Shown one piece after another: positions 10,679-21,840 of a DNA stretch of 64,000 nt. The DNA is from Ceratothoa steindachneri (taxonomy: Eukaryota > Arthropoda > Malacostraca > Isopoda > Cymothoidae), in the NCBI GenBank assembly GCA_963969495.1, contig OZ018317.1:33047503-33111502 (forward strand), in the 5' to 3' direction. The number at the start of each line of letters is the position of its first letter. Position 1 is the stretch's first letter. The notes below the pieces were generated by a model. That model saw only the letters and a list, made by a program, of their open reading frames with translations. It did no database searches and had not been told where the DNA came from. The position numbers and the translations under genes were made by a program.

Positions 10679-12030
10679 TCAGTAACTATGATGTCCTGAC
10701 CAAAGCACGTATGCAATATCACTGACGTGCTCTAGAATAGCTCTCATGTGGTGTTGTTGCCTGTCTGTTTTAGCACTTAATGGCGACGCAAAGACTGATA
10801 TTAAAGGCTTGTGATCAGTGCACAAGGTAAAGTGGCGACCTTCAATCAGGTGGCTGAAGTGCATGACAGCAAGATACGCCGCGAGGAGCTCTCTGTGATC
10901 GGTGGAGTATGCTTGCTGCGTCTCTCTTAGCTTCCTCGAAAAGAATGCAACCGGTTTTGCAGATCCGTCAACCATTTGGTGCAGGGCAGCATGTGCGGCG
11001 CACTGGGAGCAGTCTGTCAACAGCTAGTGCGGCAAATCATTGGTCAGCGGGTGACAAGAGTTTAACGGAGCCGATTAAGGTCGATTTGATATTTTCAAAT
11101 GGTTCTCGTGCCTTATCATTCCACACGAGCTCCCGAGCGTTTGGTTGCAGGCGTACAAGTTCGGTCAACAGAGCTGTAATCGCGGCAAAACTAGGAATCA
11201 TTCTGCGGTAGTATTCTAACATGCCAAAATATCTTCGAAGCTCCTTGTAGTCCTTTGGTAATGGTATGTCTCCAGTTTTCTCTATATTCTTCGCTGGTGG
11301 GCACATTCCCTCCACCGAAATGTGATGCCCTAAAATATCTATTTCCTCTTTCGCCAGCTCGCAATACCCCAGGGATATTCTCAGATCTTTTTCGACCAGG
11401 ATATCAAAGACCCACTCTAAATGCTTCAGGTGGTCGTCCATATTGTCTTAGTATATCAAGATGTCGTCTATATACACAAAAACTAACCATAATTTTCGAA
11501 ACAGGATGTGCATGTGCCGTTGGAAGGTGCAGCTTGATTTTCGGAGACTGAATGGGAGCTTAACGTACTCCCATAAACCAAATGGGGTTGTGATCGCAGT
11601 TTTCTCGATGTCTGCCTGGTTCATATTGATTTGTTGATAGGTACGAACCAGGTCTAACCTTGAATAGATCCTTTTGCCATGGCGGTGGTTCATAACACTG
11701 AATTCGCGGCAGCGGATACCTGTCGGGCTTTGTGATTACATTGAGTGCTCGGAAATTGTCGACCACTCTGTGCTCATCAGGCGACTTCTTTGGCACCATG
11801 TGAATTGGAGAAGCCTATGGTGAGTTTGACGGGCGCACGGACCCCTCCTTCAATAGTGTTTCGAAAGTTGCTTTGGTAACCTGTAGTTCCTCTATTGAAA
11901 GAGGCCTTGGCCGTGCGAATGTCGGTGGAACACTACCAGTTTCGATCGTATGCGTCACGGAGTTCGGCGATGACGGGGAGTGCTGAGCGGGTGCGGGTCC
12001 GTACAGAGTCTCATATCTTTTCAATATGGC
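10679..12030 (-). pseudogene. Reverse transcriptase-RNase H region of the gypsy element
   Basis: The enzyme would copy element RNA into DNA. Reading down the minus strand: LSIEELQVTKATFETLLKEG at about 11.85 kb is the N-terminal RT region; [20 protein letters not shown] at about 11.74 kb is a fingers motif; [14 protein letters not shown] carries the first catalytic Asp; YIDDILIY at about 11.45 kb carries the Asp pair; LGHHISVEGMCP and the YYRRMIPSFA block form the connection. RNase H at 10679-11020 keeps its three acidic positions in TDCS, DHREL and TDHKPL. At least three frame changes make it non-functional. Motif wording is closest to arthropod gypsy-like elements. Confidence 0.9.
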
Positions 12031-12051
12031 TCTGCAATGGGGCCGTTGGTA

Positions 12052-12990
12052 CTAAAGGTCATTGATAATTAAGGCTACTGAAGGTTCTCCAGTTAATCTC
12101 ACTTCCGATACAAAGTTAGTTTGTTTGTCTATTAGTATGTCGCGTGCGCAATATACTAAAGGATTATAATCCCTTAAAAGGTCAATACCTAATAACGGTG
12201 AAGTGGTATTCGCGACTACAAGTGACCACCTAAATGATCGGCGAAGACGGTGGATCACTATGTCCGTGTGAATCTCACCGTGCTCTTTTATTTTCCCGCC
12301 ATTATCCGTTGAAATATTTATACTAGATTCGCGCAATTCACTCTATTTCACCAATTTAGCCGGAATTATTGATACACTCGCCCCCGTGTCGATTAAGAAA
12401 TCACATTTATTATTACACACTTGAGCGGTCATGGTGAAAACAGACGGCATACCAGCGGCCGCGCTTGGAATGGCATCTGTGCCTATTTTTCCGCCGGGGC
12501 TGGCGAAGATGGCCTGGAGAAAGATTGCATCTTGACTTTCTCTTCTCTCTAAGTCCACCTGCACCAGGGTTTGCAGAATTTCGCGTTTTCCCAGAACAAT
12601 ACACATGAGTGGCAAACTGCAAGTCTTTGTTTTTTTCGGAAGGGTCGCATCCTCTTGGTATATTATGCGCACTGTAATCACTATTATTTTGCATATAACT
12701 GGTTCGATTCCCATTAGGATACGCACCTTTGAACACTGAGTTTTTTCTGAGTGGCAATTATGGGCGTGATGTTAGCCGGTAGAGACTGAATGAATTTGTG
12801 CCTTACAAGTTCTTCACCAACTCCTAACTGGAGGGAAGTCCTTCGTAGTTCTTCCAAATTGGTCGAGGGTCAGCCTGTGAACGTAGAAGATGCGACGAGC
12901 TTCTCGAAAAGCTCTGGTTTGTTCTTCTCGAAAAGGCCAATCACTTCCACCCTCAAAAGAGGATAACTTCGGTCCAATAAAATGGTCACC
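12052..12990 (-). pseudogene. Gag C-terminus and aspartic protease of the gypsy element
   Basis: At about 12.34-12.40 kb LIDTGASVSIIPAKL is the catalytic motif of a retroviral-type aspartic protease, followed by a stop, then LLGIDLLRDYNPL, the second conserved protease block. Upstream, about 12.54-12.63 kb, a Cys/His-rich stretch (CHSCVLFWENAKFCKPWC) resembles the zinc-knuckle-like end of some arthropod gypsy Gag proteins. About 12.77-12.90 kb reads ELVRHKFIQSLPANITPI, a Gag C-terminal helix. Only about 500 bp lies between this and the 5' LTR, so most of Gag has been deleted. Confidence 0.75.
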
Positions 12991-13220
12991 GGAAGACGAT
13001 CGAGGGTCTCAGGAGGCTAAAACGTGGAAAAATTTAGTCTGCTCTTTTTTTAATTCCAGAGATGTGAAATTGGGTCTCCACAATTTTGAACCAACTTAGG
13101 ACTGCTGTTTCATTAAAGATGGGCAGCTTGATGCTGACAGCGTTCACCAAGTACCTTGTCCTGTCTGACGATGGCTTGTTGCGTCCATTTATTCTATACT
13201 CTCACTGTCCAGTCGAAACG

Positions 13221-13231
13221 AAGGGTCACCA
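13221..13231 (-). other. Primer binding site of the gypsy element
   Basis: On the minus strand TGGTGACCCTT lies a few bases after the 5' LTR. TGGTGACC is a typical start of gypsy primer binding sites (complement of a tRNA 3' end). It supports placing the 5' LTR on the right. Confidence 0.6.
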
Positions 13232-13234
13232 CTT

Positions 13235-14200
13235 TATAGGAGAGTTGGAAGTTTATAGCGGTACCAGCTTATAGGGGTGACCAGTATATGGTGAAGGTGA
13301 ATTAAGTATCTGACTCCAAAGATCATTTCTTCAAGGTGTTCTTATTTTGGCTGGGCTTACCAAAGGTTTCAGGATAATCGAAATAAAGAAGGACGTTGCA
13401 AAAATATACTTTATTCTAATATTGGCTTATTAACAGGCCAAGCGGCATGTCACGAAGTTACTTTGCGGGCGACTAGCAGTCTATATATATTCAACGCGAA
13501 CTATTAAATTCTGGAGTGACAAGACTCGGTGAATTTATAATGGGGAACGTGAACGAGATAATCTTCTTCACGACAGTAATCTAATAATCTTAATAATACT
13601 ATAATCATTCTAACTGTGGCGCTCCGACTATATATATGCCTATTTTCTAGAGGGAGTGGCCTAGAATCTTCCGTAGGATGAGCTTCAGTTGAAGAGTTCA
13701 TTGTTCTCCATCCCTAAGGTAGATCTACCGAAAGCTGTGTATGTCGAATTACTTACATACCCCAAATTCTATCTATATAACAGGATAAGCTTGTCGCAAC
13801 TTTGTGATACCCTTCCTTTTGGTCAACGGGTGTATTTACCCAGGTGCTTTGTAGACTCTCGTCTTTTGATAAATCTATTCTGAGACGCGAGTTGTTTCTT
13901 TATGCGTTGTCTTATTAACACAGGTGTCTTTGACCTTTCGCGCGTTCAAACATTCGAGTGTCCCTCGCGCACTACATTAACAAATATATTTACATTCCTT
14001 ATTTTTTGTATTTAAATTCATAGATGCAAATTAATATATACATTCTCATTTCCTTATTCCAATTTTAGACATTATTTTATATGTGTGGAGTATACTGGTA
14101 TTTAATAAGACCACCACGCGTCTATTTTGTGGAGGTTTCCGCTGGGACTATCCTAAAATTTGGTGCCAGTAGCCTACCTATTACATAATCCAATCACCAC
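13235..14200 (-). repeat. 5' LTR of the gypsy element
   Basis: Partner of 8058-9131. It begins next to the primer binding site and ends at the AAAGT target duplication. It lacks the long (TA)n tract of the other LTR and differs by many substitutions and small indels. Confidence 0.85.
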
Positions 14201-14205
14201 AAAGT

Positions 14206-14640
14206 CAAGTTGGTGAAAATGAAGGTTAATATTTAGTACCAAGCCACATTATTAATTTCGATCGCATCATATTTTATTATATATCATTGTGAAGGGATTT
14301 TTTTCCTGAATTAGCATAGGATACGACATTTTATATTGCTTAATATTAAAGAAAATATGATCAATTTAAAAAGCATTCGGGGGCGGGGCGTAAATCTGGC
14401 CAAGAACATGTTGTAAAACCAATAAACATTAGAGTGCCTAACGACGTCTGGTAATCGCCTTTGAATTCACACCTAATGCTAGTTTTTCGAATTATGAATA
14501 CTACTATCTAATTTAAAATAGCAGGATGTAGGAGGTTCAACCACCTCCATTAAAGTGGTGTATGGGGGAGTTGCCCCCATTTCATAATAATCACTTTAGG
14601 GTTCGCATTCAATGCAGTTCTCAGATGTCAGGAAGATCTT
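14206..14640. other. Unassigned AT-rich sequence
   Basis: The first 30 bp look like the continuation of the repeat interrupted by the gypsy element. A short inverted repeat (GGAGGTTCAACCACCTCC) occurs at about 14531. Nothing else is recognised. Confidence 0.4.
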
Positions 14641-15540
14641 TAATTTTCTGTGACAAATTAGTCTGTTTCTCAATAAAAAATACTCGACTCTGCCTCCACT
14701 ACAAACTGTTAATAAATTAAAGATATTCCTTTCCTTACCATACTTTGGTTACCAATCCGAAAAACTTACAAAAATTGTTAAAACTGTTAAATTCAGCCTA
14801 TCCTCAATTATTACCATCTATTGTTCTCATTAATGACTTCAGACTGGGATCATTATTTAAGTTCAAAGATCAACCACCCACCAATATGCAATCTAATTTT
14901 ATATACGTTTTTCGTTGTACGTGCAGTAGCACTGTATCATATGTGGGGGCAACAAAGCGTACGCTTTACACCCGCTTCATGCAGCATATAGGTGGATCTG
15001 AAAGAACTGGACTAACCTTTCAAAACCTGATCCATCCCCAATTCGAAACCATCTGTCACAATGTGGCTCTAGGGCTACACTAGAGAACTTCACGATACTT
15101 AATGCGGTAAGAAACATCTCGGACCTTTACTTGCTAGAGTCAATTTATATTACAAAACTTCAACCCAGTCTAAATAATAACTCATTATCTGTCCCATTAA
15201 ATATAGTGACTCATTAAAAAACATGCTAATTTGTTAAATTTCACATTGGTTTTTTTTTTTAGGGGGATGCAAGAATAAAATCCACTCAATTATTTTCTAC
15301 CCAATTTTTTAGAAATCCTCTCGTTGGTTTAGTTTGTTTTTCCTCCATATTTCTAATGTAAATAATTAATCTCAAATTTAATATTCATGTTTCACAATTT
15401 TATTACATGAGTTAACTTTTTATGTATACATTTAACTCTGTATTTTGTATTCTTTCTCTAGCACTGATGATGGGATTAGTTATAATCTTGAAACGTTTGA
15501 AATAAATGTTACGAGGCATCTATGGCTCTGCCCTGGTTAT
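14640..15540 (+). pseudogene. Penelope-like element, 3' part with GIY-YIG endonuclease
   Basis: The readable protein passes from a PLE linker (SLPYFGYQSEKL at about 14.74 kb, then LGSLFKFKDQPP) into a GIY-YIG nuclease (FRCTCSSTVSYVGATKRTLY, residues with the Y and YVG-type core, then RFMQHIGG and a downstream ISDLYLLESIYITKLQPSLN block at about 15.11-15.18 kb). Penelope-like elements fuse this nuclease to a telomerase-related reverse transcriptase; the RT part is missing here. One frameshift near 14755 and a stop at 15081 break it. The 3' region ends with a hammerhead-like motif and then a (TA)n tract. Confidence 0.85.
15464..15493 (+). ncRNA. Hammerhead-ribozyme-like motif at the PLE 3' end
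   Basis: CTGATGA (15464-15470), one T, a 7-bp hairpin (GGGATTA with TAATCTT, loop GTTA) and GAAAC (15490-15494) match the conserved core order of a hammerhead: CUGANGA, stem II, GAAA. Hammerhead motifs are known in Penelope-like elements. A convincing stem I/III and cleavage site are not seen, and the extra T beside stem II is unusual, so activity is doubtful. Confidence 0.5.
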
Positions 15541-15541
15541 C

Positions 15542-15726
<185 letters not shown>

Positions 15727-15829
15727 GATATAACTCTTTCTGTATACCATAATACAAGTATGGCTTGAAAAAGAAATATAATCATAAACATGTCAGAAAG
15801 GGTTATAACAGCATCTAACACAACATTCA

Positions 15830-16640
15830 GTCACTTCAAGCCCGAAAAGGAACGGTCGACCTCCCTCGTTCGAGACTGGGAGAATAAGTAAAACTTGGAG
15901 GAGCCTGGCCAGGTTCGGATACATTCGGGTCTGGGCGGGGCAAGAGCATCTCCAACGGATTCAAACTTGATTGTTCACGAATACCAGCACTCTGCTTCCG
16001 CTTTGACCAGGCTCAATGCCTCGATGTTATCCTCGTAGTTTTACCACCTCCATTAAAGCAACAGCATCTCCTTAGACGCCGCTGAGCAGATGTTCGATGC
16101 TGAAGACGAACGGAACAGTTTCGTCCCCGAACTGGCTCTGCAGCTCAATCAACACCTGGTCAATGAACGGGACATAGACAGATTGGTGGCAATATCCTTC
16201 AGCTGTCTGCAAGGGTAAGTTCGCTCCCTGCGTTTGCCGCCTACAGACTTGAAGCAAAGAAATGTTGTGATGTGAGGAGCCGATCTTCTGAAGGAGCTTC
16301 TTTGCCTTCTTAAACACGTCGTGAAAGTTGGTCAGTGCACCTTTCCGGGTCTTGTTGAGATACGTCGCCACTTCACCGATCGTAGCGTATGATGAGACAA
16401 GATCGACCGTAAGAGACTACAGGGGTCAGCTCGGCCTCCTGTGTGGGCTAGAACCGACTCAGCGACGACGAGACCAATCAGAAAGTGTGGCTCTTGGATT
16501 GCGATCACGAGGATTCCCGCCATGGCATTCAAATTGCTCTCATCCTCGAGGAAGATTGCAATAAGTGACAGGAATTCGATGAACACAATGACTGAATGGA
16601 ATTGCTGTGGGGGACGCTTAATGAAATTGCTTCGCTTTTC
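15830..16640 (-). pseudogene. hAT-type transposase relic
   Basis: Reading leftwards, AESVLAHTGGR at about 16.44-16.48 kb, then LTNFHDVFKKAKKLLQ, CRRQTQGANLPLQTAEGY and VPFIDQVLIELQSQFGDET (16.08-16.24 kb), follow the order seen in hAT-like and ZMYM-like transposases. A C-terminal block (YPNLARLLQVLLILPVSNEG, about 15.87-15.94 kb) corresponds to the hAT dimerisation region, which normally reads LP(V/A)(S/T)xxxxERxFS; the ERxFS part is degraded. Stops and frameshifts occur throughout. Confidence 0.7.
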
Positions 16641-16985
16641 ACTATGGTCTGATAAGAGGACAAATTTGTGGGTGGGGCTTCTGCCCCCCTCACCCCCCCC
16701 CCCTCCTTGGATCCTCGCCCTAGCCCAACACTCGATTGGCTCTATATTTTGCCTCAATACACTACGATTTATAAGTCACTTCTCATTCTCTACTCCATTC
16801 AGCCAGTGCCCACCCATCTCATAGCTAATTCTCCATTATCTCTTCCAATGTAAATAACTACATTTTTTAAGGTTAAAACTCAACTGCCACGTTTGTGCCC
16901 AACCTAATAACTTATTTAAATTCCTCTGTACTTTAAAGTTAGCTTCAACTTCATTTACTACAGCTGCCAATTTCATGACTCAGAC
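16640..16985. other. No recognised feature
   Basis: Contains a C-rich run at about 16685-16714 and AT-rich sequence. Nothing is assigned. Confidence 0.4.
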
Positions 16986-17560
16986 GGTTGTTATTATTAA
17001 TTATCAGTCGTAAATATCGTCAATAATTGTAAAATGCAGATGTAATTGAGGTTATTTTAAACATTTAGTGGAGATTATGTGGGCTTATGTCAAGATTAAC
17101 GAAACCAGAATAGCGAACCATTTATTGCAGAGTAACGAAATTTAGAGGCATTAAGAGGAATCGATTAATAAACAGAATTTCAACAAGTTTTATAGATGAA
17201 TCTAATAACACTTTTACAAAAATCGCAACCAAAAAATATTCAATCAATATCATTTTTATTATGATTTTCAAATTCACACAAACAATTTCTGTGAGCTTTT
17301 CATAATAATTTGGATTTGTCCGGAATAGTCTAGAACGTTCTAACAAACCTTTCATATTTATTTGTCTATAAAACTTGTTGAATGTTTGTGGGTGTGTTTA
17401 TCAATTCATTCGGCTCAAAGGCCTTCAAATTTCGTTACCCTGGAATAAGCGGCTCATGAACTATGGCGGAATAATGTGGTATTAAGTAGTGGTATCTATA
17501 CCTTCTGGAACAAGTGTAAATGTAGTGGAAATGAATAAGATAAACATACTGCAATGCTCA
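16985..17560. repeat. Foldback (palindromic) element
   Basis: The left arm (about 17098-17205) is the imperfect reverse complement of the right arm (about 17363-17470). Shared pieces include TCTATAAAACTTGTTGAA, AAATTTCGTTAC and a GGTTCGCTATTC/ATGAACTATGG pair. The outer parts (16985-17070 and 17460-17530) also relate to a second copy at about 33.57-33.87 kb, in mixed orientation, as expected when arms are interchangeable. No coding potential. Probably a non-autonomous foldback or long-arm MITE; its family is unknown. Confidence 0.6.
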
Positions 17561-18320
17561 TTTTATTATTAAAATAGTTGATTAAGTTAGATGGATCAAT
17601 TTGACATAGGCCCCTAATCCCCGCCCCCTCCCACTCCCTCCTCCCAAGTTATGGAAATTGAACAAAGAACATCATCCCTCAAAGCTTCAGTTTAGGTTAA
17701 CCGAAAGTCCCGCTGGCCGCCTTGCTCTTCTTATTCCAATTTTCTCACCCCAAAAATAAATACATGAATCCAAAGCCTTAATTGAAGTCTTGATTTGGCA
17801 AAAATAGATCCAGTTCTTACAGAACTTGTGTTCTTAAAGCATTTTCAAATTTATTCGTTGGTATTTACAAGCAAACGCTTCTGTAAGTGAGTTTGCTTGG
17901 AGCGAATCAATTTAATGGGCGTCAGCACAAGTACAAGCCTAGTTTTTGGAGCATGTCGCTCCATCCTTCAACTGTACAAACACTGACAAAGTATTAGTAT
18001 TTTAAACAAAATAAGAAATAAAAAAGAGTGAAATAACAATAAATAATAACACCAACACCCAAGAGATAGCGAGAGATAAATAAACAAACATGGAGGGGAT
18101 GGAGGCTACCTTCTCTAATGTTCATGTGATTCCTATATGGGAGGCTGCGATCGACCTGATGACCCCGTTAAACTGGAAGTTCCCTTTCGAGAGATCAATA
18201 TGGGAGCGAAACAATTAAAGGGGCCTCATTTACATATCGTTTGAGCCAGTCATTCGATGTATAAATAAATTCTGCTTTGGGATAAAATAATAATAATAAT
18301 AACCAAGAGGATCAGCTGTA
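17560..18320. other. No recognised gene
   Basis: AT-rich sequence with C-runs at about 17623. A 43-codon frame begins at ATG 18090 and shows no recognisable features. Confidence 0.4.
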
Positions 18321-18379
18321 TTTCAGATCAAATGACGCTCCATGGTTTTCCTTGCAAACGCAAAGTCACACTCGTCACA

Positions 18380-18960
18380 GTGTATTGACGGTGAGAACTT
18401 CCGGGACGAGCTGATGGTAATTATCCATGTCCTCTGTGTTAGCGTCGTTGCCGGTTTAATCATCCTAGGTAATGTTATCCACCTAAACATCTGCATCTTG
18501 CTCTGATGTAGCTGTAAAATGGTACAATGTGTTAAGACAGCAAATGTTAAGTATACGCTAAATATCACAATAGAGTAAATCTTAAAACTGTTTGTGAGAT
18601 TCAAAGTGATTAAATTCGCCTTGTTCCTGTATAGGCTGCAGTTTTTTCATTCCTCGTTGCTTGCTGCAGCCATCTTGTCACAAAAACCTTTTCATGAGCA
18701 GACATTTTGCTTTTCCTCTCAGTCTTTTGGTCTTTCTAGAATCTGATATCCTCATATCTCTTCTGTCTGGATAAGACTATGCTGTTCTGTATTTCCTGGA
18801 TTTCATCTGCATATTTTTACAGATGCAGCAAAACAAAAGGCAGTTATTCACGTGGATAACATTACCTAGGATGACTCAACTGCCAACTACGCTAACACAG
18901 AGGACATGGATAATTAGCATCAGCCTCGTCCCGGATATTCTTTGCGTTTCCAGGGAAGGT
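18380..18960. repeat. Pair of inverted repeats (about 100 bp arms)
   Basis: About 18384-18485 is the reverse complement of about 18856-18950 at roughly 85 percent identity. Shared blocks include CTAACACAGAGGACATGGAT and GTGGATAACATTACCTAGGA. The right arm leads into the transposase relic that follows, so the left arm is probably an inverted piece of the same element. Confidence 0.75.
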
Positions 18961-19860
18961 CATGGAATGTGATGCCATCTACAATACAGATGATCGTCTT
19001 GGTTTATAAGATAATCAAGTTACTGTTATAGTTTCTGCAAACTTAAGAGCTAAGAAGTCTGATTTGGATAACTTTGTCATCTCAACCTCAATAACACTTC
19101 GCAACATAATGCTATCCACTTTAAACTATTGTGACACTATTCTCACCCTCACCAACTATATGCTGCTTTACACTAAGATAGAAAGTTGCTCAAAGAATGT
19201 CTTGAGCAGTTAGCCTAGTTGTGCTAGTGTCTGGTCCACCTTCATACACTGAAGGAATGTTATTGGGAGTATCTCTCATCGAGAACCCTTTTGGCACAGA
19301 TCACGCTGAGGCTGCAATGGATTTACTGGAGACATGAGAACTTACGGATCATGTTACTGCCCTTGTTTTTGACACTACATCCAGAAACAATGAAGTTCAC
19401 AGAGTAACTGCCAAACTGCTAGAGAAAATGCTGAATAAAAAGGTGTTTTATACCTACGCAGTAAGCTGTGCTATTTGCCTTGGTTACGGCTAGATTGAGT
19501 AACGCATTGAAGCACTACATTGGCTAAGTTATATGCCAATGAGAAACCAGATAAGTTCCCAACAGCTAAGACCATCCTGGTTGATCTCATTAACCCAGAA
19601 TCACATTTCCTGCTAGACACAGTGAACAGTGGATCCTAGTGGCTTCTGGAACCTGCCACGTCTTGCTCGCAGAATGAGGAACCACAGAAAAACATTGGAC
19701 TGTGTTAAGAAACTGAAAGCAGTGAATGACATTGCTGAAGGTGGTGTCAAGATGATGGGAGACTTGGCAAATGTCATAACAACAGGTGCCAAGCGAAGGG
19801 GATATCTCCTTCAAGCTACAGAGTTCAACAGACGCCGCTTTGACAGATAAAACAGAATGC
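18850..19860 (+). pseudogene. Degraded transposase-like protein (DTTxxN family)
   Basis: Scattered blocks on the plus strand follow the order of a transposon-derived family common in arthropods and cnidarians: GPPSYTEGMLLGVSLI at about 19.23 kb, then ALVFDTTSRNNEVHRVTAKL at 19.36 kb (family pattern FDTTxxNTG), then NDIAEGGVKMMGDLANV and RRGYLLQATEFNRRRF near 19.73-19.84 kb (family pattern AExGVxLxxD then KKxYLLQVVxxHR). Many stops intervene. Its function in the family is not settled; a hAT-like relation is likely but is inference. Confidence 0.55.
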
Positions 19861-19977
19861 ATCTGGAGAATGATTTCAGCCTCTTGACGCCATTTTTCTT
19901 CTGATGTGTTCATTATGTAGCTACAGTGAAATGATAGCAGATCGGTGAATCCCTCTATAAATATTTCTGAAGTATTA

Positions 19978-20002
19978 TTCCAGAAGGTTCTAGAAGCTTC
20001 CA
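19978..20002. promoter_or_regulatory. Heat-shock-element-like array
   Basis: Five contiguous alternating nTTCn/nGAAn pentamers occur without a break, including CAGAAGGTTCTAGAAGCTTC. This is the consensus binding site for heat shock factor trimers. Further TTCTAGAA and TTCTGGAA half-sites follow up to about 20110. No host gene is seen nearby; the closest element is the transposase relic that ends 120 bp upstream. Whether it is bound is unknown. Confidence 0.5.
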
Positions 20003-20880
20003 GTTGTCTATTCTGGCAAGTTCTGGAATATTATTGAAACTTCATAAAGTTCTACTAAATTCTAGAAATTTCTCACTAAATCTAGAATGTTTTGGAAGGT
20101 TTCCTTAAAACAAATATTTTTCTACAATATTCAAATGTTGTTTGTAAATAATATTTACAATTTTCTACCCTTCTTTGAAAGCCTACAACCTTTTATATAT
20201 TCTTACTAATACTGTACATTATTTTCCAAATGGGCGAATTTAGAAATTCAGTGCCCTACCTTCAAAAGCAAAGTTTGGGGATCAAAATACACTGTCTTCA
20301 TTTTTTTTGTTATGAACAACTGAGAATTAACACTTTTAACCCAGGAAATAGAAAATAAGCGAAATTGTGTTACATAATGTTATCATTGTGTTAAAAAGAG
20401 AGGATGCAAGATAGAATTGATTAGGGAGAGATTTTCTATGTTTTATTATTACTACCCATCTTATATTGAGCTGTGGAAACATCGATTTGATGGTGGAGAA
20501 TACTTTGTTTGGAGTGGAAGCGTCATAGAGTGGTCTAATATAGAAGCTCTGCTGAGAAAAAATAGGAAACGCTTTGATATGGCGAAAACAATGTTGATGT
20601 TCTGTTTCATGAAGTTTTCTATGTTAGTTCCGTGGGTTCCTAAAGTTAAATAAATGCTAGAGCTATCTACTAGTAATCGGTTTTTTTTTATAGTGTCGGT
20701 ACAAAATCTTAAATAAAGGTATGTTAGTTTACTTGTGTATTCTGATCTCACGCGTCCAGTTAAGGGTTAATTAAGCCTGAGGCGGTGGGTTATGAACATA
20801 TTATTAATTATAATAATAATAATAGTAATCAAGGTTTTATATGGCACTCTTTAAAACCTTGAAGCCTTCGCAGGGTTCCA
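20003..20880. other. No recognised gene
   Basis: AT-rich. A 78-codon frame at 20417-20653 and a 96-codon frame on the other strand overlap each other and match nothing recognisable. Confidence 0.4.
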
Positions 20881-21840
20881 TTCATTGATTAGGAAAACCC
20901 CTGACAGAAGAGCTGGTTTTAAGAGTTCACTTGAAAGCGCCGGGAAAGGGAGAGGAGCGTATGCCATGATGCGAACCATTCCACACCTTAGAGTCACCTA
21001 CAGAAGGCACGATCACCCATGCAGCAGAGACAAGTGCGAAGAACCTAAAGCAGGAGAACATTTTCCAAGCGAAAGGTTCTTTGTTTCCTTTGCACAGCCA
21101 GTGAGGAGGACAGGTAAGGCGGAGTTGCAGTGGTTGGGATTTTAAATGTGAGAGAGAGGACGTTGAAAGTAATTCGAAATTTAATGGGAGCCAATGCAGC
21201 TCACGGAGCAGGGGTGTGGCACGACAAAACCACCCTTGACGAAGGAGAACTCGCAGGAGAATTTAAAGTTCTAGACAAGGTTAAGGCGACGAATGTAGTG
21301 TTGGAGTCTCCAGCGAGAAGAGAGTTACAGTGATCAAGGCGGAAGGTAACAAAGACATGAATGGGTATCTCGATTTTTTTTTTTGTTAAAGTATGACAGG
21401 AGACGACTGAGGTTACGGAGAAAGCAGAGAAACGATTTGCTAATATTAGCAAGAAAGATTTGCAATCGAGTTTACTGTCAAAGGAAACACCCAGGTTTCT
21501 AACGTTGTCAGAGAAAGCGATCAGGGAGCCACTTGGATTGAGAGAGAAGGGCTACGTTTTACAGCAAGTGACATCTGCTGAGCTGCCCATCAAAATAACC
21601 TGTTTTGTCATTGTTTAGTTTGAGGAAGTTGTCCGATCGCCATTCAGTAATCGTGTCATATGTGGATAAAAGATTGGTGACGGTCACGGCGAACGAGTTT
21701 GGGGAGGAGGAGAGAAATATGTGCGTGTTATCAGCATTTAAATGGAAGAATAAACCTAGGCAACGCAGAAGAAGATAGATAAGAAAAGGGGTGGGGGGTC
21801 AAGGACAGAGCCCTGAGGAACAAAAGGACATGCGTCGGGA
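20880..21840 (-). pseudogene. L2-like LINE, reverse transcriptase C-terminal half
   Basis: Reading leftwards on the minus strand: VPQGSVLDPPPLFLLIYLL at about 21.80 kb (RT motif 4), NADNTHIFLSS at about 21.70 kb (the active-site YADD region with the second Asp changed to Asn), EWRSDNFLKLNNDKT at 21.62 kb, RLDHCNSLLAGD at about 21.32 kb, IKFRITFNVLSLTFK at 21.15 kb, PPYLSSSL, and a final GDRAF block at about 20.99 kb. This order and wording are typical of L2/CR1-clade LINEs. Several frameshifts and stops, plus the lost active-site Asp, show it is dead. The endonuclease half is not seen. Confidence 0.8.

Larger units (their letters stand above)
8058..14200 (-). mobile_element. Gypsy-type LTR retrotransposon, dead copy
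   Basis: Two related LTRs (8058-9131 and 13235-14200) flank gag-protease, reverse transcriptase-RNase H and integrase remnants in that order on the minus strand, which is the gypsy (Ty3) order. AAAGT at 8053-8057 and 14201-14205 is a candidate 5-bp target duplication. The inverted copy of the target near 44.99 kb runs through this point without the element, which supports the placement. Most of gag is missing, and all pol domains are frameshifted. The LTRs have diverged visibly, so the insertion is old. Exact LTR ends are uncertain by about 10-15 bp. Confidence 0.88.
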
